Assembly (NCBI RefSeq): GCF_006912135.1
Contig: NZ_VIRS01000013.1
Location: 1-64,000, forward strand
DNA: 64,000 nt
Origin: Cryptosporangium phraense
Lineage (GTDB): Bacteria; Actinomycetota; Actinomycetes; Mycobacteriales; Cryptosporangiaceae
Direction: 5' to 3'
The position numbers and the translations under genes are program-made. The notes beneath the pieces were generated by a model that had not been told where the DNA came from, ran no database searches, and saw only the letters and a program-made list of their open reading frames with translations. Below are positions 51,975-59,596 of this stretch, in pieces. How positions within the stretch are numbered: the first letter of the stretch is position 1; every line of letters starts with the position of its first letter.

Positions 51975-53006
51975 ATGACGCTGCGAGTCGTTCAGTGGAG
52001 CTCGGGGAACATCGGGGCGCGGACCTTGCGCGGAGTGATCGAGCACCCCCGGCTCGAGCTGGTCGGGGTGTACGCGCACTCCGCCGCGAAAGCAGGCCGG
52101 GACGCGGGTGCGATCGCCGGTCTGGAGGGCGGCCCGGTCGGTGTCCGGGCCACCGCCGACCGGGACGAGATCCTGGCGCTGGGTGCGGACTGCGTGCTCT
52201 ACACCCCGCTCTGGTGCGACTTCGACGACGTGTGCGCGCTGCTGGAGTCCGGGGCCAACGTCGTCACCACCCGCGCCGAGTTCCTGCGCCCGGCGAGCCT
52301 CGATCCGGCGATCCGCGGGCGGGTCGAGGCCGCCTGTGCCCGGGGCAACACGTCGATCCACAGCACGGGCAGCAGCCCCGGCTTCATCACCGAGGCGCTG
52401 CCGCTGGTCGTGACGTCGCTCCAGCGCCGGCTCGACGGCCTGCGCATCGACGAATACGCCGACCTCTCCCGGCGCGATTCCCCGGCCCTCCTGTTCGACG
52501 TCATGGGGTTCGGCCAGGAGCCGTCGGACTTCGGTGAGCGCCGGCTGAACGCGCTCACCGACAGCTTCGGCCCGTCGCTGCGACTGCTGGCCGACGCGCT
52601 CGGAACACCGCTCGAGCAGGTCGACGCCGCGGGCGAGTTCGCGCTGACGAAAGAGCCGCTGACGATCGCCGCCGGCACGTTACCGGCGGGGTCGGTAGCG
52701 GGCCAGCGGATCACGATCACGGGCCGGCGGGGTGGGCGTCCGTTCCTGACGTTCCGGGCCAACTGGTTCTGTGGCCGCGAACTGGAGCCGCGCTGGGACC
52801 TGCGGGAGACGGGTTGGCGGGTCACGGTCGAGGGTGACGCCCCGCTGAACATCGACCTGGTGTTCCCGGTGCCGTTGGAGCGGATGGCCGCGATGAGTCC
52901 CGCGTACACGGCGAACCGGGCGGTGAATGCGATCCCGTACGTGGTCGAGGCGGCGCCGGGCATCCGCACGACGCTCGACCTGCCGCAGATCGTCGCCGCC
53001 CTCTGA
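51975..53006 (+). CDS. Dihydrodipicolinate reductase-like NAD(P)-binding oxidoreductase
   Basis: A 343-residue protein with an N-terminal Rossmann fold (VVQWSSGNIGARTLRGV at residues 5-21) of the DapB-like group common in actinobacterial catabolic clusters. Further conserved parts are DCVLYTPLWCDFDDV and STGSSPGFITEALPL. The DapB lysine-pathway motif is not evident, so a role in lysine synthesis is unlikely. The substrate is unknown. Transcribed alone from operator E; a TTG two codons earlier is a possible start. Confidence 0.8.
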   Translation: MTLRVVQWSSGNIGARTLRGVIEHPRLELVGVYAHSAAKAGRDAGAIAGLEGGPVGVRATADRDEILALGADCVLYTPLWCDFDDVCALLESGANVVTTRAEFLRPASLDPAIRGRVEAACARGNTSIHSTGSSPGFITEALPLVVTSLQRRLDGLRIDEYADLSRRDSPALLFDVMGFGQEPSDFGERRLNALTDSFGPSLRLLADALGTPLEQVDAAGEFALTKEPLTIAAGTLPAGSVAGQRITITGRRGGRPFLTFRANWFCGRELEPRWDLRETGWRVTVEGDAPLNIDLVFPVPLERMAAMSPAYTANRAVNAIPYVVEAAPGIRTTLDLPQIVAAL

Positions 53007-53020
53007 CGCGACGCGCTCGC

Positions 53021-53215
53021 TCACCCGTCGGCCAGGCGTAGCGCGAGCGTCGGGCAGGCCGCGACCGCTGCCCGCACCGCGTCTGCGTGTCCGGCGTCCA
53101 CGTCGTCGGCCAGCAGCACGACCAGCCCGTCGTCGTCCACCGCGAAGTAGCCGGGCGCCTCGGCCTCGCAGAGGCCGAGGCCGATGCACTTGTCGCGGTC
53201 CGCGGTGATCCTCAT
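53021..53215 (-). CDS. 3Fe-4S-type ferredoxin, P450 partner
   Basis: A 64-residue ferredoxin with Cys10 and Cys16 in CIGLGLC and a third Cys in AACP near residue 54, the single-cluster 3Fe-4S pattern. Unlike the other ferredoxin in this window it has Ala at the fourth position. It starts one base into the P450 stop (TGATG) and is its electron donor. Confidence 0.9.
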   Translation of the reverse strand: MRITADRDKCIGLGLCEAEAPGYFAVDDDGLVVLLADDVDAGHADAVRAAVAACPTLALRLADG

Positions 53216-54411
53216 CAGCGGACCCGCACCGGGAGCGTTTCCCACCCACGCACGGTCGAGGTGGACGCCAGACGGGCGCGGTCGATGTCGACGGTCCACG
53301 TCGGGAACCGGTCGAGCATCTCCTCCAGCACCACCCGGCCCTCCAGGCGGGCCAGGGCGTTGCCCAGGCAGAAGTGGATGCCGCCGCCGAACGTCAGGTG
53401 TTGGACGTCCGGGCGCCGGACGTCGAACCGGTCGGGGTCGGCGTAGCGGCGGGGATCCCGGTTGGCCGCGGCCATGATCGCCATCATGATGCTGCCCTGC
53501 GGGATCGTCGTGCCGTGCACCTCGACGTCGCGGGTCACCGACCGGCACATGAACGGGCCCGGGGGCTCCAGCCGGAGCACCTCCTCGAGTGCGTTCGGGA
53601 TCAGCGACCGGTCCGCGGCGAGCGCGGCCCGCTGCTCGGGATGGTCGGCCAGCAGCTTGGTGAACCAGCCGATCAGACGGCCGGTGGTCTCGTTCCCGGC
53701 TCCGCCGAGAACGGTGACGTACAGGACGATCTCGTCGCGGGTGAGGTGGCGGACGGTGCCGGTCTCGTCCTCGAACTCGGCTTGGAGCAACTGGGTGATG
53801 ACGTCGTCGCCCGGGTTGGCCGCGCGCCAGTCGACGTAGGCGCCGAACGCTTCGCCGTCGAGCAGCGTCTGGTCCATCGTCATCGGTTGGTTGCCCTCGG
53901 TGCGCAGCGAGTTGTCGACCGCGTCGCGGACCGCCTCCTGCTCGGCCTCGGGTATGCCGAGCAGCAGGCCGATCGCGCGCATCGGGACCTGCGCGCCCAC
54001 CTCGGCGATGACGTCGAACCCGTCGGACCCCACCAGCGGGTCGAGCGACCGGACGCAGAACTCGCGGATCTGAGGCTCCAGCGACGCGATGCGCTTCGGC
54101 GTGAAGACGCGGGAGAGCAGGCGGCGGTGCAGCGGGTGGAGCGGCGGGTCCTCGAAGATCAGCACACCGGACGGGACCTCGATGTCGGCCTGGATGATCT
54201 CGAGGATGTCGCCCTTGGCGCTGCTGTAGGTCTCGTGGTCCTGCAGCACCGCGGCGACGTCCGCGTGCCTGCTCACGGCATAGAACCCGAGCTCGCGGTT
54301 GTGGTAGAGCGGCGCTTCCTCGCGCAGCCGCGCGAACACCGGGTAGGGGTCGGCGATGATCGCGCTGTCGTACGGACTGAAGCTCACTTCGTCGGTCGTC
54401 GTGGCGGTCAT
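53215..54411 (-). CDS. Cytochrome P450 (second)
   Basis: A 398-residue soluble P450. I-helix LGGAGNETT, K-helix EEVLR, haem loop FGGGIHFCLGNALAR with the thiolate Cys. AGGAGG precedes the ATG at good spacing. It is divergent from a mycofactocin-type SDR; the 163-bp gap holds two similar palindromes. P450 hydroxylation followed by SDR oxidation of the new alcohol is a natural pairing. Different subfamily from the P450 at 24.7 kb. Confidence 0.92.
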   Translation of the reverse strand: MTATTTDEVSFSPYDSAIIADPYPVFARLREEAPLYHNRELGFYAVSRHADVAAVLQDHETYSSAKGDILEIIQADIEVPSGVLIFEDPPLHPLHRRLLSRVFTPKRIASLEPQIREFCVRSLDPLVGSDGFDVIAEVGAQVPMRAIGLLLGIPEAEQEAVRDAVDNSLRTEGNQPMTMDQTLLDGEAFGAYVDWRAANPGDDVITQLLQAEFEDETGTVRHLTRDEIVLYVTVLGGAGNETTGRLIGWFTKLLADHPEQRAALAADRSLIPNALEEVLRLEPPGPFMCRSVTRDVEVHGTTIPQGSIMMAIMAAANRDPRRYADPDRFDVRRPDVQHLTFGGGIHFCLGNALARLEGRVVLEEMLDRFPTWTVDIDRARLASTSTVRGWETLPVRVR

Positions 54412-54426
54412 GGGAGCCTCCTGATT

Positions 54427-54446
54427 TCTCCGACAACTGTCGGAGA
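54427..54446. promoter_or_regulatory. Palindromic operator 1 of the P450/SDR promoter
   Basis: TCTCCGACA-AC-TGTCGGAGA, perfect 9-bp arms, 16 nt upstream of the P450 ATG and overlapping its Shine-Dalgarno region. The same core TCCGACA-N2-TGTCGGA recurs in operator 2, 50 bp away. Size and symmetry fit a TetR-type repressor. Confidence 0.75.
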
Positions 54447-54495
54447 GGCTCCCATGTGACCCCGGCGGGTGCAACAGGTTCTAGTGGCATTCCCC

Positions 54496-54523
54496 GCTTT
54501 CCCCGACAGATGTCGGAGAAAGC
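54496..54523. promoter_or_regulatory. Palindromic operator 2 of the P450/SDR promoter
   Basis: 13-bp arms (54496-54508 and 54511-54523) pair at 12 of 13 positions around GA; the core is CCGACA-GA-TGTCGG. It lies 51 bp before the SDR ATG, in the position of its core promoter. Confidence 0.75.
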
Positions 54524-54574
54524 GCTAGCGTTCGGCGCGTGCCTCCGTCGGACCGCTGTGGGTTAGGAGCAGAC

Positions 54575-55393
54575 ATGGGAAAGCTAGAGGGCAAAGTCGC
54601 CTTCATCACCGGCGCCGCGCAGGGCCAGGGCCGCAGTCACGCGATCACGCTGGCGCGGGAAGGCGCCGACATCATCGCCGTCGACATCTGCGCCCAACTG
54701 GAGTCGGTGGCCTACACGATGGGCACAGCCGAGGGACTCGAGGAGACCGTGCGCGAGGTCGAGAAACTCGACCGGCGGATCTTCGCCGCTCGAGCCGACA
54801 CCCGAGACGCCGCCCAGTTGCGCACGGCCTTCGAGGAAGGCGTGGCCGCGGTCGGTCCGGTCGACATCGTGCTGGCCAATGCCGGGATCGGCGCCGGCGG
54901 CGCGCCGGTCGGCGAGGACCAGGAGTGGGACGAGGTCGTCGGCGTGAATCTGAAGGGTGTCTGGAACACCGGCCGGGTCGCGATCCCCTCGATGATCGAA
55001 CGCGGCAAAGGCGGCGCGATCGTGCTCACCAGCTCCACCGGTGGCCTGATCGGAGCGGGCATCGCCACCGCCGGGTATCTCGGGTACACCGCGGCCAAGC
55101 ACGGCGTCGTCGGCCTGATGCGCTCCTGGGCCAACTACCTGGCGCCGCACTACATCCGCGTCAACAGCGTCGCGCCCACCACCGTCCGGACACCGATGTC
55201 CGGCGACGGCGCCATCATGGACATCGTCAAAGACATCCCCGAACTGGCCGGCGCGCTGACCAACGCGATCCCGGTGCCGTTCGTCGAACCCGAAGACGTC
55301 TCCAACGCCATCCTCTACCTCGTCTCCGACGACGCCCGCTACATCACCGGTACCGTCCTGCCCGTCGACGCCGGCTCCTACAACCGCCGCTGA
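54575..55393 (+). CDS. Mycofactocin-dependent SDR-family oxidoreductase
   Basis: A 272-residue SDR with the N-terminal signature of the mycofactocin-coupled subgroup: GKVAFITGAAQGQGRSHA and IIAVDIC, an insert between strands 2 and 3 (residues 41-70), NAG (102-104), Ser153, Tyr171 and Lys175, and YITGTVLPVDAG at the end. Family knowledge: these hold NAD tightly and pass electrons to the peptide cofactor mycofactocin. No mycofactocin biosynthesis genes are in this window. TAGGAG precedes the ATG. Confidence 0.88.
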   Translation: MGKLEGKVAFITGAAQGQGRSHAITLAREGADIIAVDICAQLESVAYTMGTAEGLEETVREVEKLDRRIFAARADTRDAAQLRTAFEEGVAAVGPVDIVLANAGIGAGGAPVGEDQEWDEVVGVNLKGVWNTGRVAIPSMIERGKGGAIVLTSSTGGLIGAGIATAGYLGYTAAKHGVVGLMRSWANYLAPHYIRVNSVAPTTVRTPMSGDGAIMDIVKDIPELAGALTNAIPVPFVEPEDVSNAILYLVSDDARYITGTVLPVDAGSYNRR

Positions 55394-55399
55394 GTTCCC

Positions 55400-56095
55400 T
55401 CAGGCCGAGAGGTCCAGGTCCAGGCCCACGTTCCTCGCGCGGGCCCGGGCGATCAGCAGGTCCGCGGTGACGAGGTCCTGGAGACCGATCCCGACGGAGT
55501 TGAACAACGTCACCTCGCGGACGGACGTCCGGCCGGGCGCCAGCCCGGCGATCACCGCGCCGAGCTCGGTTCCGACGTCATCGGGGACGATCGCGTTCTC
55601 GGCCAGCGCCAGCACGACTTCGCCGGACTTCGCCAGCGCCGTCTGGACCGAGTCCACGACTACCCGGGCCCGTCGGAGGCCCCCGCCGTCGAGGGTCCCG
55701 GCGCCGACCAACCCCAGCACCGACGAGTCGGGCCGGGCGAGGTGGGCGGTGGCGACCGCGCTGGCCGCGGCGGTCCGGACCGCAGTGACCCGCCGACCGT
55801 CCAGGACGGCCTGGCACTCGCCGGTGCGGGCCGACGCGACGAGGATCGTCGAGCGCTGGACCGGCAGACCGCAGGCGGCGTTGGCCGGGATGTCGGAGAG
55901 CACCTTGACGCCGGCCCGGCCGGTAGCGGTGTCGAGTGCGGCCATCGGGATCACCGCGGTGCCGTCGGCGGCCAGCGCCGGCGGCCCGGCACGATCGCCC
56001 GGCCCAGCGCGAGGTCGGCGTGCGCCCGTTCGAGCGCGTTCCGGATCGACACGTGATGCGGATCGTCGGCCAGCAGCCGGGACACGTCGGAATGG
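55400..56095 (-). pseudogene. Ornithine cyclodeaminase/mu-crystallin family pseudogene
   Basis: Homology starts near 56095 as HSDVSRLLADDPHHVSIRN, runs through ALGRAIVPG, then shifts frame near 55990 to PPALAADGTAVIPMAAL and continues CGLPVQRSTILVASARTGE, LDGRRVTAVRTAAASAVATAHLARPD. At GLVGAGT the NAD-binding domain should begin; instead it jumps to LDGGGLRRARVVVDS and the normal C-terminus (NSVGIGLQDLVTADLL). Roughly 80-110 codons are missing, inferred from family length near 320. Frame shift, deletion and lost start all point to a dead gene. Confidence 0.82.
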
Positions 56096-56099
56096 CGCC

Positions 56100-56338
56100 C
56101 GCACCTCGGAGAGCGCGAGTTGCGCTCCGGCGAGCCCGGCCAGGACCGAGGTGAGCAGGACGCACAGCGTCCGCAGGCGACGGACCGGAAGACCGGTGCG
56201 GTCGGCGGCGACGGCGTCCTCGCCGGTCGCGTCGATCCGCAGCCCCGGACCGGTCCGCAGGGAGAGCAGCAGTGCGGTGACGACGACGACCCCGACGCAG
56301 AGGTAGCCGAGCGCGGTCTGCGCGAACAGCGCCGGGCG
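56100..56338 (-). pseudogene. Fragment of ABC transporter permease (sugar/nucleoside type)
   Basis: One minus-strand frame reads ALFAQTALGYLCVGVV, LLLSLRTGPGLRIDATGEDAVAADRTG and VRRLRTLCVLLTSVLAGLAGAQLALSEV. GE-x2-x-AAD-x-x-G followed by a membrane helix with LAGLAGA is the characteristic loop of BmpA-linked and simple-sugar ABC permeases. About 78 of some 300 codons remain, with neither start nor stop; the upstream edge abuts the GntR fragment and the downstream edge the cyclodeaminase remnant. Confidence 0.75.
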
Positions 56339-56340
56339 CC

Positions 56341-56519
56341 GGCAGTGCGACGAGCACCAGGAGCTCTACGACGCGGTCGCCGCCGGGGACGTCGACCGCG
56401 CGGCCCGGTACGCGTTCGACCACGTGACGTCGGGACGGGAAGACAGCATCGCCCAGGCGGCCGGGTGGTCCGGCGGCGACATCTACCCGATCGCCCTCAC
56501 CCGGACCCGCCGCCGCTGA
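56341..56519 (+). pseudogene. C-terminal fragment of a GntR/FCD regulator
   Basis: The plus-strand frame ending TGA at 56517-56519 reads CDEHQELYDAVAAGDVDRAARYAFDHV, the last helices of FCD-domain GntR regulators (EH-x2-L-x2-A-x2-x-GD-x2-A-x3-x2-H). No start or DNA-binding domain precedes it; upstream sequence belongs to the permease fragment on the other strand. Confidence 0.65.
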
Positions 56520-56522
56520 CCG

Positions 56523-56930
56523 TCAGAATCGCGCGTAGTACGCGCGGCTCTGCCGCGAGGCCACCAACAGCAACAGGGCGACGAACGGCAGCACGGCCGG
56601 AAGGAGCGCGGGCCAGTTGTCGGCGAGTTGGCCGGCCGCGTCCTTCGATGAACCGGGGTCGGACGAGGCGTCGTCGTACACCGCGCAGATCTGGAGGATC
56701 GTGACGACGACCGCGATGACGTAGGCGCCGTGTCTGCCCTGCCAGACCCCGCGCAGGACGAGGAACCAGAGGGACAGGAAGACCGCGGAGACGACCGCCG
56801 CGATCCAGTCGCCGTCGAGAGCACCTTCCCCGGCGGACCACGCCAACCGGATCGGAGCCAGGACGAGCAGCCCGAACGCAATGATGACGGCCGTCGGAGG
56901 GCGCCGTGCGGCCAGCTCTGGGGGCGTCAC
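56523..56930 (-). CDS. Small integral membrane protein, unknown function
   Basis: A 135-residue protein with four predicted membrane helices: AVIIAFGLLVLAPIRLAW, IAAVVSAVFLSLWFLVL, AYVIAVVVTILQICAVY and a last one around LLPAVLPFVALLLLVA. The first two flank a short acidic loop (EGALDGD). I do not recognise the family. GTG at 56930 starts the conserved-looking part; longer in-frame starts exist up to 57011. It lies between two groups of gene fragments and may itself be in decline. Confidence 0.6.
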   Translation of the reverse strand: MTPPELAARRPPTAVIIAFGLLVLAPIRLAWSAGEGALDGDWIAAVVSAVFLSLWFLVLRGVWQGRHGAYVIAVVVTILQICAVYDDASSDPGSSKDAAGQLADNWPALLPAVLPFVALLLLVASRQSRAYYARF

Positions 56931-57118
56931 CGGAGACCTGCGTCCGCGACGGTGTGGAGCGGTGTGGCGTTCAAGGAAACCCCTGTGGATGGTCGGGACG
57001 GTGATGTCCACAAGGGTCGCGGTCAGCGCCGGGGCGGTTGGTTCCCGCGCTTACACCGCCTCTGTGCCGTCCGCGTCACTCGGCGCCGGCCGGGTCGGTG
57101 CACGCCCTACGTGCGGCG

Positions 57119-57557
57119 TCACTGACCCGCCGCCGCGAACTGGTGGCGAACCAGGGCCACGATCTCGGACGCCGGCAGCGGCGGTACCGAAATCGTCGAC
57201 CGCCAGCTCGATACCGAGATCACGCAGAGCCTGCAAACGGCCGACGGTCAACGTGTCGGGCCGTAGGATGACGCTCTCGGTGATTTCGAGGGTCAGCCGG
57301 TCCGGCGGATACCCGGTCTCGACCAGAATGCTCTCGACGGTTCGAACCAGATCGGCCTGAGCCACCTGTTTCGGTGACAGGTTGACCGACAGCCGCAACT
57401 CGTCGGCTCCCGGAATGCCGGCGCGCCAGCCGGCCGCCTCCCGGCAGGCTGCCCGCAGCACCCACGTGCCCAGCGGCACGACCGCGCCGGTCTCCTCAGC
57501 CAGGTCGATGAACGCTCCCGGGCCGAGCAGGCCACGGTCCGGATGGTTCCAGCGGAC
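57119..57557 (-). pseudogene. EAL-domain fragment
   Basis: Frame starting near 57557 reads VRWNHPDRGLLGPGAFIDLAEETG, WVLRAACREAAGW, RLSVNLSPKQ, LTLEITESVIL and ends at AVDDFGT. This is the first two thirds of a cyclic-di-GMP phosphodiesterase EAL domain: the EAL residues before RW are lost and everything after DDFGT (with the catalytic Lys, Glu and Gln) is missing. A short different-frame tail (ASEIVALVRHQFAAAGQ, stop at 57119) looks like the C-terminus of another lost protein. Confidence 0.8.
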
Positions 57558-57564
57558 CGGGCCG

Positions 57565-57784
57565 TGGTGTCCAGGACGTCCGAGTAGAGCTCGAAACGGC
57601 CGCGGCCGGCGCGTTTCGCGGCGTACAGAGCGGTGTCGGCCCGCTGCAGGAGAGTGTCGCCGGAGGCCTCCGGATCGTCCCGGACCACCACGCCGATGCT
57701 CGCCTCGACCATGAGCACGTGTTCGTCGAAGATCACCGGCGTGCGCAGCGCCTCCACCAGGCGAGCGGCGACGGTTCCGGCGCC
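57565..57784 (-). pseudogene. GGDEF-domain C-terminal fragment
   Basis: A separate frame reads VAARLVEALRTPVIFDEHVLMVEASIGVVV and LLQRADTALYAAKRAGRGRFELY, the C-terminal half of a diguanylate cyclase domain (ASIGV and ADxALYxAK-x-GR). The GGDEF loop itself is absent. It is out of frame with the EAL fragment that follows; together they are a GGDEF-EAL gene with both internal and terminal deletions. Confidence 0.8.
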
Positions 57785-57819
57785 CGTGAGCGGGCAGGGC
57801 CTGGCCGACCGGGATCGGG

Positions 57820-58086
57820 TGCGGCGCCGGGCGAGCGTCCACACCGTCGGCGACCCAGAGCGGGTGCACGGACACGTCGGTGAGGAACGCGATCGCCGAT
57901 GCACGCAGCGCGCTGCGAATCCGCACCTGCCCTGGCAGCGAGGCCGCCCGGGAGCACGTCGAGGAAGTCGTGTCGGTCGACGGTGTACCCGGCCTGGGCG
58001 AGTTGCCGGGCGATTTCCCGCGCCGCACCGTCGTGTCCGGCGCCGAAGCTCGCCGAGACCACCGCAATCTTGCCCGGCAGGCTCAC
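57820..58086 (-). pseudogene. MGDG synthase/MurG-like glycosyltransferase remnant
   Basis: GTG at 58086, overlapping the DedA stop, opens MSLPGKIAVVSASFGAGHDGAA and VDRHDFLDVLPG, the N-terminus of monogalactosyldiacylglycerol synthase-type glycosyltransferases (S-x-GAGHDGAA). Near 57930 it shifts frame to RASAIAFLTDVSVHPLWVADGVDA, which is found about 100 residues in, then all similarity ends at the GGDEF fragment. So an internal deletion with frameshift and a large 3' truncation. The intact gene was probably the third gene of the PAP2-DedA operon. Confidence 0.75.
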
Positions 58087-58718
58087 GGCGCGTCGTGTTT
58101 CGTGGCGGCGCGGCGGCTGCGGGCCCGGCCGCGGAGGAGTTCGACGCCGATGGGTATTACCGAGATGACGACGATCCCGATGAGGATCAGTTCGATGTGG
58201 TCGCGGACGACTGCGATCTGGCCGAGGAAGTAGCCGAGGACGGTGACGCCGATCGACCAGAGCGCCCCGCCGATGACGTTGTAGACGACGAACGTGCGGT
58301 AGTGCATTCGGGTGGCGCCGGCCACGATCGGGGTGAACGTGCGGACGACCGGGACGAACCGGGCCAGGACGATGGACCGGGCGCCGTATTTGTCGAAGAA
58401 CTCGCGGGCGCGGTCGAGGTTGTGTCGTTTGAACAGCCGGGAGTCTTCGCGCCGGAACAGTGCGGGCCCGATCCGTCGGCCGAACAGGTAGCCGACCTGG
58501 TCTCCGGCGACGGCCGCGGCCGACACGAGTAGGCAGATCAGCCAGAGCGGCTGGCGGAGGTATGTGCCGTCGGCCACGAGCAGCCCGGTGGTGAACAGCA
58601 GCGAATCGCCGGGGAGAAAGAACCCGATCAGCAGGCCCGACTCGGCGAACACCACGGTGAGGATGCCGATCAGGCCGAACGTCGAGATCAGGAACTCGGG
58701 GTCCAGGTAGTGGGTCAC
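58083..58718 (-). CDS. DedA-family membrane protein
   Basis: A 211-residue DedA/SNARE-associated protein with several membrane helices. Family motifs are ESGLLIGFFLPGDSLLF (from about residue 26), GDQVGYLFGRRIG and RFVPVVRTFTPIVAG with the conserved Arg pair. DedA proteins are thought to move or flip lipids and affect membrane potential. GTG start 4 bp after the PAP2 stop. Its stop overlaps the start of the glycosyltransferase remnant. Confidence 0.92.
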   Translation of the reverse strand: MTHYLDPEFLISTFGLIGILTVVFAESGLLIGFFLPGDSLLFTTGLLVADGTYLRQPLWLICLLVSAAAVAGDQVGYLFGRRIGPALFRREDSRLFKRHNLDRAREFFDKYGARSIVLARFVPVVRTFTPIVAGATRMHYRTFVVYNVIGGALWSIGVTVLGYFLGQIAVVRDHIELILIGIVVISVIPIGVELLRGRARSRRAATKHDAP

Positions 58719-58722
58719 GCGG

Positions 58723-59406
58723 TCACCGGGTTCTCGTCCGGCTGAAGACCACGAGGAGGGCGGCGAGCCAGGCCGCCCCGAGCAGGTACCCGCCGAGGAC
58801 GTCGGACGGGTAGTGAACGCCCAGCGCGACCCGGGAGAACCCGATCGCCAGCACCATTCCGACCGCGCCGGCGATCAGCAGGCGCCGCCACCACCCGGCG
58901 AGCACCGGGGCGAGCACGAGAACCAGCACTCCGTAGCCGACGATCGCTTCCTGCGCGTGCCCGCTGGGAAAGCTCAAGCCGCCGACGCGCGCGACCGGAT
59001 CCGGCCACACCGGCCGGACGCGGTCGACGAGTGCTTTCACGCCGACGTTGAGCAGGCCGCTACCGCCGTCCGCGATCACCACGAACAGCGCCGGATAGAT
59101 CCCCAGCCGACGTACCAGCAGCCAGACCACCAGCCCGGTGCCCATCGCCCAGTAGAACGGGGCCGAGCCGACGAAGCTGAGACCCTTGTTGATCGTCACG
59201 AACAGCGGATGGGCGATCGCGACCGCGTGCAGCTCGTCGACGGCCCGGACGTCAAGCGCGAGGAGCGGGCTCCAACGCGCGCGGACGAGCAGGAGGAGCA
59301 GTCCGAACGGCACCGCTACCGCGGTGAGGACCGTCGCCGCGACAGCGGCGCGCAATCCCAGCAGGGCGACGGTGTCGGTGCGGGTAGGTGGGTCGGTCAG
59401 CAGCAC
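58723..59406 (-). CDS. PAP2-family phosphatase, membrane-bound
   Basis: A 227-residue lipid phosphatase-like protein. The three catalytic motifs are KALVDRVRP, FPSGHAQE and SRVALGVHYPSD, set between hydrophobic helices, so the active site should face outside. Likely dephosphorylates a lipid phosphate. GTG at 59406 is preferred because it follows GGAAG and lies about 50 bp downstream of a CTGAC tandem repeat, as for two other minus-strand genes here; a longer frame reaches 59574. Confidence 0.88.
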   Translation of the reverse strand: MLLTDPPTRTDTVALLGLRAAVAATVLTAVAVPFGLLLLLVRARWSPLLALDVRAVDELHAVAIAHPLFVTINKGLSFVGSAPFYWAMGTGLVVWLLVRRLGIYPALFVVIADGGSGLLNVGVKALVDRVRPVWPDPVARVGGLSFPSGHAQEAIVGYGVLVLVLAPVLAGWWRRLLIAGAVGMVLAIGFSRVALGVHYPSDVLGGYLLGAAWLAALLVVFSRTRTR

Positions 59407-59456
59407 GGACTCGCTTCCGGGCGGTGCGGATGTGGATTCCCAGTCTGGGCCGCCCG

Positions 59457-59477
59457 ACCTGACGACAACCTGACGAG
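59457..59477 (-). promoter_or_regulatory. CTGAC tandem box upstream of PAP2 operon
   Basis: ACCTGACGA occurs at 59457-59465 and again at 59468-59476, an exact 11-bp period. It is 51 bp before the preferred PAP2 start. One-turn direct repeats are the usual target of OmpR/PhoB-type response regulators. Confidence 0.6.
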
Positions 59478-59574
59478 CGCATCGCTCAGACTCGGGTTCC
59501 TCAGGCTCGACGCCGCATCGGACCGACGGCTGCTCGATCGGCAGGCCACGCCAGTTCGCGGACATCGCGCGCAC

Positions 59575-59596
59575 GTCAGGTTGCTGTCAGGTTGAG
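59575..59596 (+). promoter_or_regulatory. GTCAG tandem box, opposite orientation
   Basis: GTCAGGTTGCT followed by GTCAGGTTGAG, period 11 bp. Orientation is opposite to the other boxes and points toward the plus-strand GTG at 59606, the stump of a possible lost regulator. Confidence 0.5.
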
